64,000 nucleotides of DNA from Pseudomonas sp. S30. GTDB taxonomy: Bacteria; Pseudomonadota; Gammaproteobacteria; Pseudomonadales; Pseudomonadaceae. Positions 8,116-17,286 of this stretch are shown here, one piece after another. The translations under genes were made by a program, and so were the position numbers. Numbering within the stretch: position 1 is the stretch's first letter; the number at the start of each line of letters is the position of its first letter. The stretch is taken from positions 62,001 to 126,000 of the forward strand of contig NZ_JACVTO010000013.1 of NCBI RefSeq assembly GCF_016518545.1, written 5' to 3'. The notes beneath the pieces are model-generated. The model saw nothing but the letters and a program-made list of their open reading frames with translations. It searched no databases and had not been told where the DNA came from.

Positions 8116-8876
8116 GCCGACAACCTGCGCTCCAGCCAGGCGGATTTGGTCAACGGCTCACGGCCCTGTTCCAGGAGCTGGCGCAGGGTGCGCAGCCAAT
8201 AGTCGCGCGAGCTGGCATGACGCATGTCCACCGGGTGCAGGCCCAGACGCAGGGTTTCGGCGCTTTGCCAGCGCCTGGCCTGCCAGTCGCAGAGCGCCCG
8301 CGACAGCCCACGCCGCCAGGCGCTGCGCGCGCTCCACACTAACCCTGGGGCCTGAATGGCCGTGAAGTCGGGCAGGATGTGCAGGTGCTGCGGGGTGCTG
8401 GTATAGCGCAGCGGTAAACCGCGCAGGGCCTCGCGGGTGCCCTCGCTCATCAGCCAGGCCGGGGCGACGAAGCCTGCCACCGGCCAGCCTTGCCGGGCGA
8501 ACAGGGCCAGACCGGCCTCCAGCCGCTCCCGGGCGTCGCTGCGGTCCAAGGCGTAGAACTCGCCCTCGTGGGTGTAGATCCGTCTCATGAAAAACTCACG
8601 CGGCCCGTGCGGGGCAGGTCCGTCATCGGCGTGATAGAAGCCGTGCAGGGCCAGTTCATCTCCCAGCGCCAGACGCCGATCGAGCAGCCGGCAAAAAGTC
8701 GGTGAGCCGCTCAAGGGATTGCGATGGTGAAAGTCTGGCACCACCAGCCAGGTCATGGGCACCGACCCCAAGGCGTCGACCGCCTCGACGAACGGTTGGT
8801 AGTCCGCCCATGTTTCGGGGGCGACATCGTGCAGCACCAGCATCAGGCTGCGTGGGCGGGAGTTGGCCTCAACCAT
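8112..8876 (-). CDS. DUF2334/polysaccharide-deacetylase-like protein
   Basis: 254 residues from the preferred ATG at 8874-8876, which overlaps the stop of the upstream glycosyltransferase gene by 8 bases; a longer start would lie deeper inside that gene. The order LMLVLHDV (first Asp/His), ELALHGFYH and FVAPAW is the NodB-like barrel pattern of the DUF2334 branch of carbohydrate esterases. No signal peptide is evident, so it probably acts in the cytoplasm on a sugar nucleotide or lipid-linked sugar. It is the middle gene of an operon with a GT4 enzyme and a flippase-like protein. The deacetylase activity itself is inferred. Confidence 0.8.
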   Translation of the reverse strand: MVEANSRPRSLMLVLHDVAPETWADYQPFVEAVDALGSVPMTWLVVPDFHHRNPLSGSPTFCRLLDRRLALGDELALHGFYHADDGPAPHGPREFFMRRIYTHEGEFYALDRSDARERLEAGLALFARQGWPVAGFVAPAWLMSEGTREALRGLPLRYTSTPQHLHILPDFTAIQAPGLVWSARSAWRRGLSRALCDWQARRWQSAETLRLGLHPVDMRHASSRDYWLRTLRQLLEQGREPLTKSAWLERRLSA

Positions 8877-9981
8877 GGGCGCGTACCGCTGGCGAGTGTC
8901 CAAGCACGGCCTGATAATGCTCCAGCAGCCCCTCAACGACGCGGTCCCAGGCGTAGTGTCGCTCCACCTGCTGACGGGCCCTTTGTCCAAGGGCGGTCAC
9001 GTCGTCTTCGAATGCTTCGCGCACTGACTGGGCCATGGCCTTGGCGTCGTTGGGTCGGCACAAGCGTCCCCAGCGCTCGTCGACCAGCTCGCTAAAGGCG
9101 CCAGCACGCACGGCCACCACCGGCGTGGCGCTGGCCATGGCTTCGAGAATCACCAGGCCGAAGGTTTCCTGGTCGCCGGCATGCACCAGCAAGTCGGCGC
9201 TGGCCAGCAGCCTGGCCACCTCTGCGGCCGGGCAGAATTGACGGCTGATGCTGACGTTGTCCGGCACATGGGTCGGCATGCCCGATCCCACCAGCAGCAG
9301 GTGATAATCGCTGCCCAGATGGCGCATGCAGTCCAGCAGCACCGGCAGGTTCTTCTCGCGCGAGCCGCGCCCGGCGAATACCAGCAGCCGGGTCGTGTCG
9401 GCCAGGCCGAGCTGCGCCCTTAGCTGGTCGTCGTGCTTGTCGGGGTGAAACAGTTCCAGGTCGACGCCCAGGGGCTGGACGTGAACGTCGCGCACCCCCA
9501 GGCGGCTGAGCTTGTCGCCCATTATTTGGCTGGGCGCCAGCACCCGGTCGAAGTTGCCATACAGTTTGCTCACGTAGGCTTCCACATTCGGTGTGAACCA
9601 GTTACCCATGCGATTGCCCACCAACAGCGGCAGATCGGAGTGGTAGAAGCCGATCACCGGAATGTCCAGCTGGCGGCGCGCTTCCAGGGCAGCCCAGGCG
9701 GTCAGGTAGGGATCGCCGACCTCGATCAGGTCGGGCTGCAGGCCGCGCAGCGTGTTGCACCAGGGCGCCAGGCGGACGGGGAAGCGGTAACCCTTGCCAA
9801 AAGGCAAGGGCAGGGCAGGGACCTGGTAGATACCGTCGGCATGGCCGGCGCTGGCACCTGGGATCAGCAGGCTGTGGCGCACGCCGGGCAGGGCATCGAG
9901 GCGAGGGTGTTTGGCATCAAGATAGGTTCTCACACCACCGCTGGCAGGGGCGTAGAACATGGTGATGTCAGCGATATGCAC
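8869..9981 (-). CDS. GT4-family glycosyltransferase
   Basis: 370 residues with the GT-B fold layout: N-terminal acceptor domain starting MHIADITMFYAPASGGV and C-terminal donor domain with LVFAGRGSREKN and the E-x7-E motif region ETFGLVILEAMA. The second half matches group 1 (retaining, nucleotide-sugar) transferases. It has no membrane helices and is probably membrane-associated. It is the first gene of an operon whose members overlap by 8 and 4 bases, implying translational coupling. The acceptor is probably a lipid, since a flippase-like protein is encoded downstream; sugar and acceptor cannot be told from sequence alone. Confidence 0.88.
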   Translation of the reverse strand: MHIADITMFYAPASGGVRTYLDAKHPRLDALPGVRHSLLIPGASAGHADGIYQVPALPLPFGKGYRFPVRLAPWCNTLRGLQPDLIEVGDPYLTAWAALEARRQLDIPVIGFYHSDLPLLVGNRMGNWFTPNVEAYVSKLYGNFDRVLAPSQIMGDKLSRLGVRDVHVQPLGVDLELFHPDKHDDQLRAQLGLADTTRLLVFAGRGSREKNLPVLLDCMRHLGSDYHLLLVGSGMPTHVPDNVSISRQFCPAAEVARLLASADLLVHAGDQETFGLVILEAMASATPVVAVRAGAFSELVDERWGRLCRPNDAKAMAQSVREAFEDDVTALGQRARQQVERHYAWDRVVEGLLEHYQAVLGHSPAVRAHG

Positions 9982-10150
9982 GGTCAGCTAACCTCCAGGG
10001 TCGTCTTCGGTCTGTCATCCGGCAGTCACGAATAGGTGATGACGCGCTGACGATTGACCGTACTGGAGGGGCCTTCGTTCGATCGGGATCGAGCGCCCGG
10101 CCGCCTCGACCGCCGGCAAGCGAGTCGCCGGACAGCCGAGCGGGCGGGGC

Positions 10151-12025
10151 TCAGATGCGGAAGCTGCCCACCAGTTGCTTGAGGCGCGTGGTCTGCCGCT
10201 CCAGGTCGGCGCAGGCGCGCAGCGTGGCCTGCAGGTTCTCCACGCCTTCCTGGTTGAGCATGTTGATTTCGTTGATGTCCATGTTGATCGATTCGACCAC
10301 CGAGGTCTGCTCTTCGGTCGCGGTGGCCACCGACTGGTTCATGCCGTCGATCTCGCCGATGCGCTGGGTCACGCTACCCAGTCGTTCGCCCGCCTGGTTG
10401 GCGATCTGCACGCTGTCCTGGCTGTGGCGCTGGCTCTGGCCCATGGTCTCCACCGACGTGCGCGCGCCCACTTGCAGCTCCTCGATCATCGACTGCACCT
10501 GCTGCGCCGACTCCTGGGTGCGATGGGCCAGGTTGCGCACTTCGTCGGCCACCACGGCGAAGCCACGGCCGGCCTCGCCGGCGCGCGCCGCTTCGATGGC
10601 CGCGTTGAGCGCCAACAGGTTGGTCTGCTGTGAGATGCTTGTGATCACCTCGAGAATCTGCCCGATGTCGACGGTCTTGCCGTTGAGCGTCTCGATGTTG
10701 GTGCTTGAGCTGACGATCAGGTCCGAAAGGCGGTTCATGGCCTGGATGCTACGCTCGACCACCTGCTGGCCTTCTTCGGCCAGCACCCGCGCCGAGCTGG
10801 CATGCTGGGACGCCTGGGCCGCATTGCCGGCGATTTCCTGGGCGGCGGCGCCCAGTTCGTTGATGGCGGCAGCCACGCTGTTGGTGCGGTTGGCCTGCTC
10901 GTCGGAGTTCTGCATGGACGAGTTGGAAGCGCTGATCACCCGCAGGGCCACTTCACTGACCTGTTCGGTGGCCGAGGACACCTCGCGGATCGAGCCGTGC
11001 ACCCGCTCGACGAAGCGATTGAAGGCACTGCCCAGCACGCCGAACTCGTCGTTGCTGTGCAGGGTCAGGCGCTTGGTCAGGTCGCCTTCACCCTCGGCGA
11101 TGTCTTCCATGGCGCGGGTCATGGTGAGCAGCGGCTGCATCAGCACACGGATCAGCAGGCCGAGCAGGGCGATGATGATGACGACCGCCACCACGGTCGC
11201 GATCACCGCCGAAGTACGGAACGTGCTGAGCATGCTGAAGGCCTTGTCCTTGTCCACCGACAGACCGATGTACCAGTTGGCCGAAGGCAGCCCCTCGATG
11301 GGGGTGAAGGTGACCAGGCGCTTGTGCCCATCGACGTCCACTTCGGTGAGGTCACGGGTCAGGGGCGGGGTGTGCTTGGGGAAGGCTTCGCTCAGTGGCT
11401 TCATGACCAGCGCGTTGTCCGGATGCACCAGGATCTTGCCCTGATCGTTGACCAGGAAGGCGTAGCCCATGCCGCCGAAATTCAACGAGTTGATGATCTG
11501 CACCAGGCCATCGAGCGCCAGGTCGCCGCCGACCACGCCCAGGCTCGAGGCGACTTTGTCGATGACGCCGATCACCATTTTGCCAGTGACGGCATCGATG
11601 TAAGGTTCGGTGAGAATCGGTCCGCCTGCATTCATGCCGTTCTTGTACCAGTCCCGCACCCGAGGGTCATAGCCGTCGGGCATCTTGCTGTCGGGGCGCA
11701 CGCTGAAACCGCCGTCGACCTTGCCCAGGTAGACCGTGAGGAAGCTGGTGGTCAAGGCCTGCTGGCTCATCAGCGTTTCGGCAGCGGCCGGCTGCAGGGC
11801 GATGTTCTGCGCGAGGTTCTCGACCAGACGGATACGCCCGTCGAAAAGACTGCGGATGTTGGTAGAGGTGGACTGGCCCATCTCCACCAGGTAGTTCTCC
11901 AGATCCTCGCGAATGGCATTACGCTGGAGATAGTCGTTGTACAACGTGAAGAGGGCGAAGGCCAGTATCACGATGAGGGAGGCCGCCAAGAGAATCTTGT
12001 GGCTGAAACGAAGACTTTTATTCAT
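10151..12025 (-). CDS. mcpG: Methyl-accepting chemotaxis protein, dCache amino-acid type
   Basis: 624 residues from ATG 12025 (a longer frame exists but [10 protein letters not shown] is the family start). Layout: membrane helix at about 11-30; periplasmic dCache domain about 35-285; second helix about 295-320; HAMP; then a cytoplasmic signalling domain with the hairpin tip around [16 protein letters not shown]. The dCache domain has the residues linked to amino-acid binding in the PctA/B/C family: Y119, R124, W126, Y127, Y142 and D168. From memory the KT2440 gene at this position is McpG, a gamma-aminobutyrate receptor; the exact ligand here needs testing. Transcribed divergently from the HerA-like gene. 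Confidence 0.85.
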   Translation of the reverse strand: MNKSLRFSHKILLAASLIVILAFALFTLYNDYLQRNAIREDLENYLVEMGQSTSTNIRSLFDGRIRLVENLAQNIALQPAAAETLMSQQALTTSFLTVYLGKVDGGFSVRPDSKMPDGYDPRVRDWYKNGMNAGGPILTEPYIDAVTGKMVIGVIDKVASSLGVVGGDLALDGLVQIINSLNFGGMGYAFLVNDQGKILVHPDNALVMKPLSEAFPKHTPPLTRDLTEVDVDGHKRLVTFTPIEGLPSANWYIGLSVDKDKAFSMLSTFRTSAVIATVVAVVIIIALLGLLIRVLMQPLLTMTRAMEDIAEGEGDLTKRLTLHSNDEFGVLGSAFNRFVERVHGSIREVSSATEQVSEVALRVISASNSSMQNSDEQANRTNSVAAAINELGAAAQEIAGNAAQASQHASSARVLAEEGQQVVERSIQAMNRLSDLIVSSSTNIETLNGKTVDIGQILEVITSISQQTNLLALNAAIEAARAGEAGRGFAVVADEVRNLAHRTQESAQQVQSMIEELQVGARTSVETMGQSQRHSQDSVQIANQAGERLGSVTQRIGEIDGMNQSVATATEEQTSVVESINMDINEINMLNQEGVENLQATLRACADLERQTTRLKQLVGSFRI

Positions 12026-12191
12026 CACGTAATCCGGTCCGCTATGTTTATTGGGTCGCTCGTACAGTGCCCGGCAGCAGGAAAAAGGGTGCAACAACCT
12101 GGCCTCGAAGGATTGTTTCCCTTGGTTGGGCAATCAACGCCTCTGGCTATCGGCCGGTGTGGGGTAAAGCTTGAGAATAGGAATTAAGAAG

Positions 12192-13667
12192 ATGTCGGAT
12201 TCTTCCCAAATAGTTGTAGGTGCTGGAGATGACGGCCAGCCCGTCGCTCAGGCCATGCGCCTGGCCAATCGCCATGGGTTGGTGGCCGGCGCCACTGGTA
12301 CCGGCAAGACGGTGACCTTGCAGCGCCTGGCCGAAGTGTTCAGCGACGCCGGTATCCCTGTGTTCGCAGCGGACATCAAGGGCGATCTGTGCGGGCTGGG
12401 CGCGGCGGGCGCGCCCCAGGGCAAGGTCGCAGAACGTATCGCCGACATGCCCTGGCTCGACCATCGTCCCCAGGCTTACCCAGTCACCTTGTGGGATATC
12501 GCCGGTCGAAGCGGTCACCCACTGCGCACTACCTTGAGCGAAATGGGTCCGCTACTGCTGGGCAATCTGCTGGAGCTGACCGACAGCCAGCAGGCGGTGC
12601 TGTACGCTGCCTTCAAGGTTGCCGACCGCGAAGGCTTGCTGCTGCTCGATCTCAAGGATCTCAAGGCGTTGCTGGCCCATCTCAAGGACAATCCCCAGCT
12701 GCTGGGCGAGGACCGGGCGCTGCTGACCACCAGTTCTACCCAGGCAGTGCTGCGACGGCTGGCGATCCTCGAGCAGCAAGGTGCCGAGGCGTTGTTCGGC
12801 GAGCCGGCCGTGCAGCTGCAGGACCTGATGCAGGTCGACGCCCAAGGCCGTGGGCGGATCAACCTGCTTGATGCCAGCCGTCTGGTACATGAGGCACCCA
12901 AGGTCTACGCCACCTTCCTGCTGTGGTTGCTGGCGGAGTTGTTCGAGCAGTTGCCCGAACGCGGCGATGCCGACAAGCCGCTGTTGGCCCTGTTCTTCGA
13001 CGAAGCGCACCTGTTGTTCAATGGCACGCCCAAGGCTTTGCAGGACCGCCTGGAGCAGGTGGTGCGGTTGATCCGCTCCAAGGGCGTCGGGGTGTATTTC
13101 GTCACCCAGTCCCCCAGCGACCTGCCCGACCCGGTGCTGGCCCAGCTTGGGCTGCGCATTCAGCACGGGCTGCGCGCCTTCACCGCGCGTGAGCAGAAGG
13201 CGCTGCGCGCCGTGGCCGACGGCTTTCGCCCGAACCCGGCATTCGACACCCTGGCGGTGCTCACCGAGCTGGGGATCGGCGAAGCGCTGGTCGGCACCTT
13301 GCAGGACAAGGGCACGCCCGAGCCGGTGCAGCGCGTGCGAGTAGCGCCACCGCAATCGCGCATCGGCCCGCTGAGCGAAGCCGAGCGTCGGGCGCTGATC
13401 GCCGGATCGCCGCTGGCCGGCCGCTACGATCAGCCCATCGACCGCGAGTCGGCGTATGAATTGCTCACCCAGCGCAAGGGCGAACCGGTCGAGCCGGCGC
13501 CGCAGCCCAAGGCCGAGCAGGAGGGCTTCGCCGAAAAGGCCGGTGAGTTCCTGCAGGGCGCAGCGGGCCAGGCCATCAAATCGGCGATGCGCCAGGCGGC
13601 CAATCAATTGGGAAGGCAGTTGGTGCGGGGGCTGATGGGATCGTTGCTGGGCGGCAGGAAGCGCTGA
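12192..13667 (+). CDS. HerA-like / DUF853 (YjgR-type) ATPase
   Basis: 491 residues. A HerA/FtsK-type P-loop ATPase: Walker A GATGTGKT at residues 33-40, Walker B in LLALFFDEAH at about 265, and a C-terminal DUF853 region rich in charged and Gly residues. HerA-type proteins are hexameric DNA translocases, but the YjgR branch has no assigned role. The chosen ATG 12192 gives MSDSSQIVVG; an alternative 7 codons upstream has no better ribosome site. No nuclease gene (NurA type) is next to it. Divergent from the chemoreceptor; a strong hairpin follows at 13702-13729. Confidence 0.85.
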   Translation: MSDSSQIVVGAGDDGQPVAQAMRLANRHGLVAGATGTGKTVTLQRLAEVFSDAGIPVFAADIKGDLCGLGAAGAPQGKVAERIADMPWLDHRPQAYPVTLWDIAGRSGHPLRTTLSEMGPLLLGNLLELTDSQQAVLYAAFKVADREGLLLLDLKDLKALLAHLKDNPQLLGEDRALLTTSSTQAVLRRLAILEQQGAEALFGEPAVQLQDLMQVDAQGRGRINLLDASRLVHEAPKVYATFLLWLLAELFEQLPERGDADKPLLALFFDEAHLLFNGTPKALQDRLEQVVRLIRSKGVGVYFVTQSPSDLPDPVLAQLGLRIQHGLRAFTAREQKALRAVADGFRPNPAFDTLAVLTELGIGEALVGTLQDKGTPEPVQRVRVAPPQSRIGPLSEAERRALIAGSPLAGRYDQPIDRESAYELLTQRKGEPVEPAPQPKAEQEGFAEKAGEFLQGAAGQAIKSAMRQAANQLGRQLVRGLMGSLLGGRKR

Positions 13668-13701
13668 AACGCGCGCTGGGAGGACGAGAAGAGGGGCGGC
13701 A

Positions 13702-13729
13702 CGCGCGGGCCACGGCAACGGCCCGCGCG
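13702..13729. terminator. GC-rich hairpin between convergent genes
   Basis: CGCGCGGGCC (13702-13711) and GGCCCGCGCG (13720-13729) form a perfect 10-bp stem with an 8-base loop between the HerA-like gene and pit. No T run follows on either strand, so it may stop transcription inefficiently or act as an RNA end. Confidence 0.65.
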
Positions 13730-13742
13730 CAAGCATCGAGGG

Positions 13743-15215
13743 TCAGCCGATGACCTTGGACGCCAGCCAGAACAGCCCGGCCGCCAGGCCCATCGAGGCG
13801 GGCAGGGTCAGCACCCAGGCCAGCAGGATGGTCTTGACCGTACCGCCTTGCAGGCCGCTCTTGTTGGCGACCATGGTGCCGGCGACACCCGAAGACAGCA
13901 CGTGGGTGGTCGAGACCGGCAGGCTGAAGACGTTGGCCATGCCGATGGCGCAGGCGGCGGTGATCTGCGCCGACATGCCCTGGGCATAGGTCATGCCCTG
14001 CTTGCCGATCTTCTCGCCGACGGTGAGAACCACCCGGCGCCAGCCGACCATGGTCCCCAGGCCCAGGGCCAGGGCGACCGCGACGATGACCCAGAACGGG
14101 GCATATTCGGTGGTGGCGGTGAGGTCCTTGCGCAGTTTGTCCAGGTCGGACTTCTCGCGAGTATCCAGGCCCGGCAGCTTGCCTACCTTCTTCGCGGTGT
14201 CATCCAGGCACAGCAGGTAGCGACGTACTTCGACCCGACGTTCGGCGCTCAGGTCACGGTAGTCGGTGACACCCTGCAGCGAGCTTTGCAGCGCGGCGAT
14301 GGTCGGTTCGGTCTGCTGCGGGTTGCAGCTGAACTGCTCCGGCAGATCGTTCGACTTGGCCTTGCCCAACGCCAGGAATTCGCCCAGCGTACTGGCGTTG
14401 CGCTGGTAGAACTGGCTCATGTGCAAGGTGGCGTCGCGGGTGCGTTCGATCTGGTAAGTGGTGCTGTTCAAATCCAGCACGAACTTGGCCGGGACGATGC
14501 CGATCAGTACCAGCATGATCAGCCCGATGCCCTTCTGGCCATCGTTGGAGCCGTGCACGAAGCTGACCCCCATGGCCGAGATCACCAGCACCAGGCGATT
14601 CCAGAACGGTGGGTGCTTCTTGTCGTCGAGCTTGCGTCGCTGATCGGGCGTCTTGTGCATTTTCGACAGCGGCCGCCACCATTTCAGCCCGATCAGCACC
14701 AGGGCGGCGATCACGAAGCCGGCGATGGGCGAGACCACCAGCGACAGGGCGATGTCGATCGCCTTCTGCCAGTTCACGCCATCGCCCAGGGCGATATCGT
14801 TGAGCAGCGCATTGGCCAGTCCCACGCCGAGGATCGAGCCGATCAGGGTGTGCGAACTGGAGGCGGGAATACCGAAGTACCAGGTGCCCAGGTTCCAGGT
14901 GATGGCGGCTGCCAGCAGGGAGAACACCATCGCCAGGCCGTGGCCGGTGTTGACGTTGATCAGCAGCTCGACCGGCAGCAGGTGGACGATGGCATAGGCC
15001 ACCCCGACACCGCCGAGCAGCACCCCGAGGAAGTTGAATACACCCGAAAAGAACACGGCCAGATGAGGCGGCATGGCTTTGGTGTAGATGACGGTGGCCA
15101 CCGCGTTGGCGGTGTCATGAAAGCCATTGATGAACTCGAATGCGAGCACGAAGGTAAGGGCGAGCACCAGGCTCACGGCTACCCAGGCATCCAGTCCGCT
15201 GAATAAATCGATCAT
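13743..15215 (-). CDS. pit: Low-affinity inorganic phosphate transporter (Pit family)
   Basis: 490 residues. Two homologous membrane halves with the PiT signatures: FEFINGFHDTANAVATVI near the N-terminus and FVHGSNDGQKGIG in the middle, joined by a long soluble loop of about 150 residues. It imports phosphate (as a metal-phosphate complex) with protons across the inner membrane. ATG 15215 (MIDLFSGLDAW) is preferred over an upstream start because the extra 18 residues are not hydrophobic and not family-like. No regulator is adjacent, consistent with constitutive low-affinity uptake. Confidence 0.93.
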   Translation of the reverse strand: MIDLFSGLDAWVAVSLVLALTFVLAFEFINGFHDTANAVATVIYTKAMPPHLAVFFSGVFNFLGVLLGGVGVAYAIVHLLPVELLINVNTGHGLAMVFSLLAAAITWNLGTWYFGIPASSSHTLIGSILGVGLANALLNDIALGDGVNWQKAIDIALSLVVSPIAGFVIAALVLIGLKWWRPLSKMHKTPDQRRKLDDKKHPPFWNRLVLVISAMGVSFVHGSNDGQKGIGLIMLVLIGIVPAKFVLDLNSTTYQIERTRDATLHMSQFYQRNASTLGEFLALGKAKSNDLPEQFSCNPQQTEPTIAALQSSLQGVTDYRDLSAERRVEVRRYLLCLDDTAKKVGKLPGLDTREKSDLDKLRKDLTATTEYAPFWVIVAVALALGLGTMVGWRRVVLTVGEKIGKQGMTYAQGMSAQITAACAIGMANVFSLPVSTTHVLSSGVAGTMVANKSGLQGGTVKTILLAWVLTLPASMGLAAGLFWLASKVIG

Positions 15216-15515
15216 GAAGGTTTTCTGGCGGTCGTAGGGGGGGCGGATTATGCCAGAAAACCATGGCAATCGATGCCCCCCTTGCAGGCAGATGGCAGGA
15301 TTTCCCCCGCGACCGGCTCCAAGGCTTGACCGAGATCAACCTGTAGATCAGCGAGCAACTGCTTCGAAAAGTCGCGAATAGGCGAAGAAAGCACAATGCG
15401 GACGCAGGTAGCGATGTCTCAAACGAGCGTATGAAATTTGTATGATGATGTATTCAAGGCCGCGCGTGGCCATCAGCCGGTCGCCATCCGGCTGGGGTGC
15501 CACCCGATTTTGCGG
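15216..15515. other. Gap upstream of pit
   Basis: About 300 bases without a convincing gene. It should contain the pit promoter and the end of the transcript from the small gene at 15516-15722. TGCCACC (15498-15504) and GGTGGCA (15519-15525) can form a stem just at the stop codon of that small gene. A locally AT-rich stretch lies at about 15430-15450. Confidence 0.4.
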
Positions 15516-15722
15516 TCAGGTGGCAGCCCCATCCGGGCGCAGCTCTTTTTCCATCTTTTCCAGTTCTTCGGAGAAGGCCTGATCCAGCAGGCTGGCACGT
15601 TTGCGCCACGGTTTGCGCTCGGGTTCCGGTTGGGCAGCATAAGTGGTGACTTCACCACCATAAACATCCTTGTAACGTTCTGCCTGGCGCTCGAGTTCGG
15701 CGCGCAGTTCATCTTTCGTCAC
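15516..15722 (-). CDS. Conserved small charged protein, function unknown
   Basis: 68 residues starting at GTG 15722 (VTKDELRAELERQAERYK), very rich in Glu, Lys and Arg and probably helical. An in-frame extension of 25 residues exists, but the recalled Pseudomonas family starts with TKDELRAELE. No signal peptide or metal motif. From memory a gene of this kind lies between pit and pcaR in P. putida KT2440. I cannot assign a function. Confidence 0.65.
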   Translation of the reverse strand: MTKDELRAELERQAERYKDVYGGEVTTYAAQPEPERKPWRKRASLLDQAFSEELEKMEKELRPDGAAT

Positions 15723-16143
15723 AGTATTGACCTGAATGAGTTGAAGTAGCCTGGCGGGTGCCTGGCTGCGAGTTCCGTATTCAACACCGGACAGCACCGG
15801 TGCCGATGATTATAACGATCGCATTCGCCGCTTGAACAGGCGGTGACATGCGACGTCGGGAAACAATGTGTCTGCGCGTATCGATAGAGAAAGTACGGGC
15901 GGCACGTGGAAGTTGGAGAGTCAGGGCAGGCAAAAGTTCGCGCGCACGAAGTGCAAATGAAAACGGCCTCGCCGTGGGGCAAGGCCGCTGCCTCGAGTCT
16001 TCAGCGGTGGGTACCTGACCAGTCTCTCCAAAGAAGCCACAAGGGCATTGGAAAGGTATAAGCAAACGTGTCAGCGGTCAATTGCGATTATCGGCCGTTT
16101 GTTCGATAATCGCACAAAGCGCCGTTTTAATTGAGGTCTGTCG
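15723..16143. other. Gap between small gene and pcaR
   Basis: 421 bases. I see no gene I would defend; two minus-strand open frames here lack ribosome sites and family resemblance. A hairpin-capable segment (GGCCTCGCC / GGCAAGGCC with one mismatch) lies at about 15964-15988. The PcaR-type inverted pair before pcaR is at 16083-16115. Confidence 0.4.
16083..16115 (+). promoter_or_regulatory. PcaR operator upstream of pcaR (inverted pair)
   Basis: 16101-16115 is an exact match to the 15-base PcaR box I recall from the literature, GTTCGATAATCGCAC. A second copy in the opposite orientation starts at 16083: TGCGATTATCG (16083-16093) is the exact reverse complement of CGATAATCGCA (16104-16114), with centres 21 bases apart, about two helical turns. 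It lies 28 bases before the pcaR start, fitting autorepression. Confidence 0.85.
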
Positions 16144-17013
16144 ATGAACGAAGAAAAGCCGCCTGCACCCTCCAGCGATTCGTCGCGTCTCGTGAGCCCG
16201 GCCATGGCGCCGCCGATCGTGGCTTCGCCAGCCAAACGCATCCAGGCATTCACCGGCGATCCCGACTTCATGACATCGCTGGCACGGGGGCTCGCCGTCA
16301 TTCAGGCGTTCCAGGAGCGCAAGCGGCACCTGACCATCGCCCAGATCAGCCACCGCACCGAAATCCCCCGAGCCGCTGTGCGCCGCTGCCTGCACACCCT
16401 GATGAAGCTTGGCTACGCCACGTCGGACGGACGCACCTATTCACTGCTGCCCAAGGTGCTCACCCTCGGCCATGCCTACCTGTCGTCGACTCCGCTGGCA
16501 GTCTCGGCCCAGCCCTATCTGGATCGCATCAGTGAGCAGCTTCATGAAGCGGCCAACATGGCTACGCTGGAAGGCGACGACATTCTCTACATCGCCCGGT
16601 CGGCGACGGTGGAACGCCTGATCTCGGTCGATCTCTCGGTGGGCGGTCGCCTGCCGGCCTATTGCACCTCCATGGGACGCATCCTGTTGGCGGCGCTGGA
16701 CGACACCAGCCTGCGCGAGTACTTCGAGCGTGCCGATCTCAAGGCCCGCACCAGCCGCACTCTGAACGATCCCGAATCGTTGTTCGCTTGCATTCAACAG
16801 GTCCGCGCCCAAGGCTGGTGCGTGGTCGACCAAGAGCTGGAGCAGGGCTTGCGTTCGATCGCCGTGCCCATCTACGACGCTTCGGGCCAGGTACTGGCAG
16901 CCTTGAACGTCAGCACCCATGTCGGCAGGGTGACGCGCAGCGAGCTGGAACAGCGCTTTCTGCCGATTCTGCTCGCTGCAAGTCGCGACCTGTGCCACCA
17001 GTTGTTCGGCTGA
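16144..17013 (+). CDS. pcaR: IclR-family regulator of the beta-ketoadipate pathway
   Basis: 289 residues. N-terminal winged helix around residues 40-100 (SLARGLAVIQAFQ, LTIAQISHRTEIPRAAVRR) and C-terminal IclR effector domain from about 115. The sequence is nearly identical to the P. putida PcaR I remember, including the stretch AMAPPIVASPAKRIQAFTG. PcaR responds to beta-ketoadipate, activates most pca genes and represses its own gene. The first 20 residues (Pro/Ser-rich) are the variable part. Boxes it should bind are visible before pcaR, pcaK, pcaI and the porin gene. Confidence 0.97.
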   Translation: MNEEKPPAPSSDSSRLVSPAMAPPIVASPAKRIQAFTGDPDFMTSLARGLAVIQAFQERKRHLTIAQISHRTEIPRAAVRRCLHTLMKLGYATSDGRTYSLLPKVLTLGHAYLSSTPLAVSAQPYLDRISEQLHEAANMATLEGDDILYIARSATVERLISVDLSVGGRLPAYCTSMGRILLAALDDTSLREYFERADLKARTSRTLNDPESLFACIQQVRAQGWCVVDQELEQGLRSIAVPIYDASGQVLAALNVSTHVGRVTRSELEQRFLPILLAASRDLCHQLFG

Positions 17014-17036
17014 ACCGGCGACCCTCGCCAGTTCTC

Positions 17037-17051
17037 GTTCGGTAATCGCAC
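17037..17051 (+). promoter_or_regulatory. PcaR box upstream of pcaK
   Basis: GTTCGGTAATCGCAC matches the recalled PcaR box at 14 of 15 positions. It starts 23 bases after the pcaR stop and lies 236 bases before the pcaK start, so the pcaK transcript would have a long leader. Confidence 0.75.
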
Positions 17052-17129
17052 GAACTCGTTGCAACCCGATTGCACCCTCGCCGGGCGCTGATTACTGTTT
17101 CTCGCACCGGTCGGCGCCGCCGACCGCAC

Positions 17130-17202
17130 AATAACAACACGAGAGTTCGCCATGATCACCACCTTGTCGCTGCCCGGCGCAGTCACCCGCCAACCCAGCT
17201 GA
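17130..17202 (+). promoter_or_regulatory. CA-motif and possible 16-codon leader ORF before pcaK
   Basis: AATAACAA at 17130-17137 fits the AAnAAnAA pattern bound by Crc/Hfq in Pseudomonas. Fifteen bases later an ATG (17152) opens a 16-codon frame ending TGA at 17200-17202, with a weak purine-rich stretch (GAGAG) upstream. Together they look like a translational control element in the long pcaK leader; this is inference. Confidence 0.4.
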
Positions 17203-17286
17203 TCGCCTCGCCCGTACCCGGATGTTCCAGCCCTGTGCCTGTTCTGGCGCAGAGGTGTACCTGCGCCCATCTTCTGGATAACGACT

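Noticed and set aside
15781..16065. 94-codon minus-strand frame between the small gene and pcaR
   Set aside because: No ribosome site, erratic composition rich in Arg, Pro and Cys, and no family resemblance.
17063..17075. Second PcaR half-site after the pcaK box (ending TTGCAC)
   Set aside because: Only about 7 of 15 positions match, and spacing differs from the pcaI arrangement.
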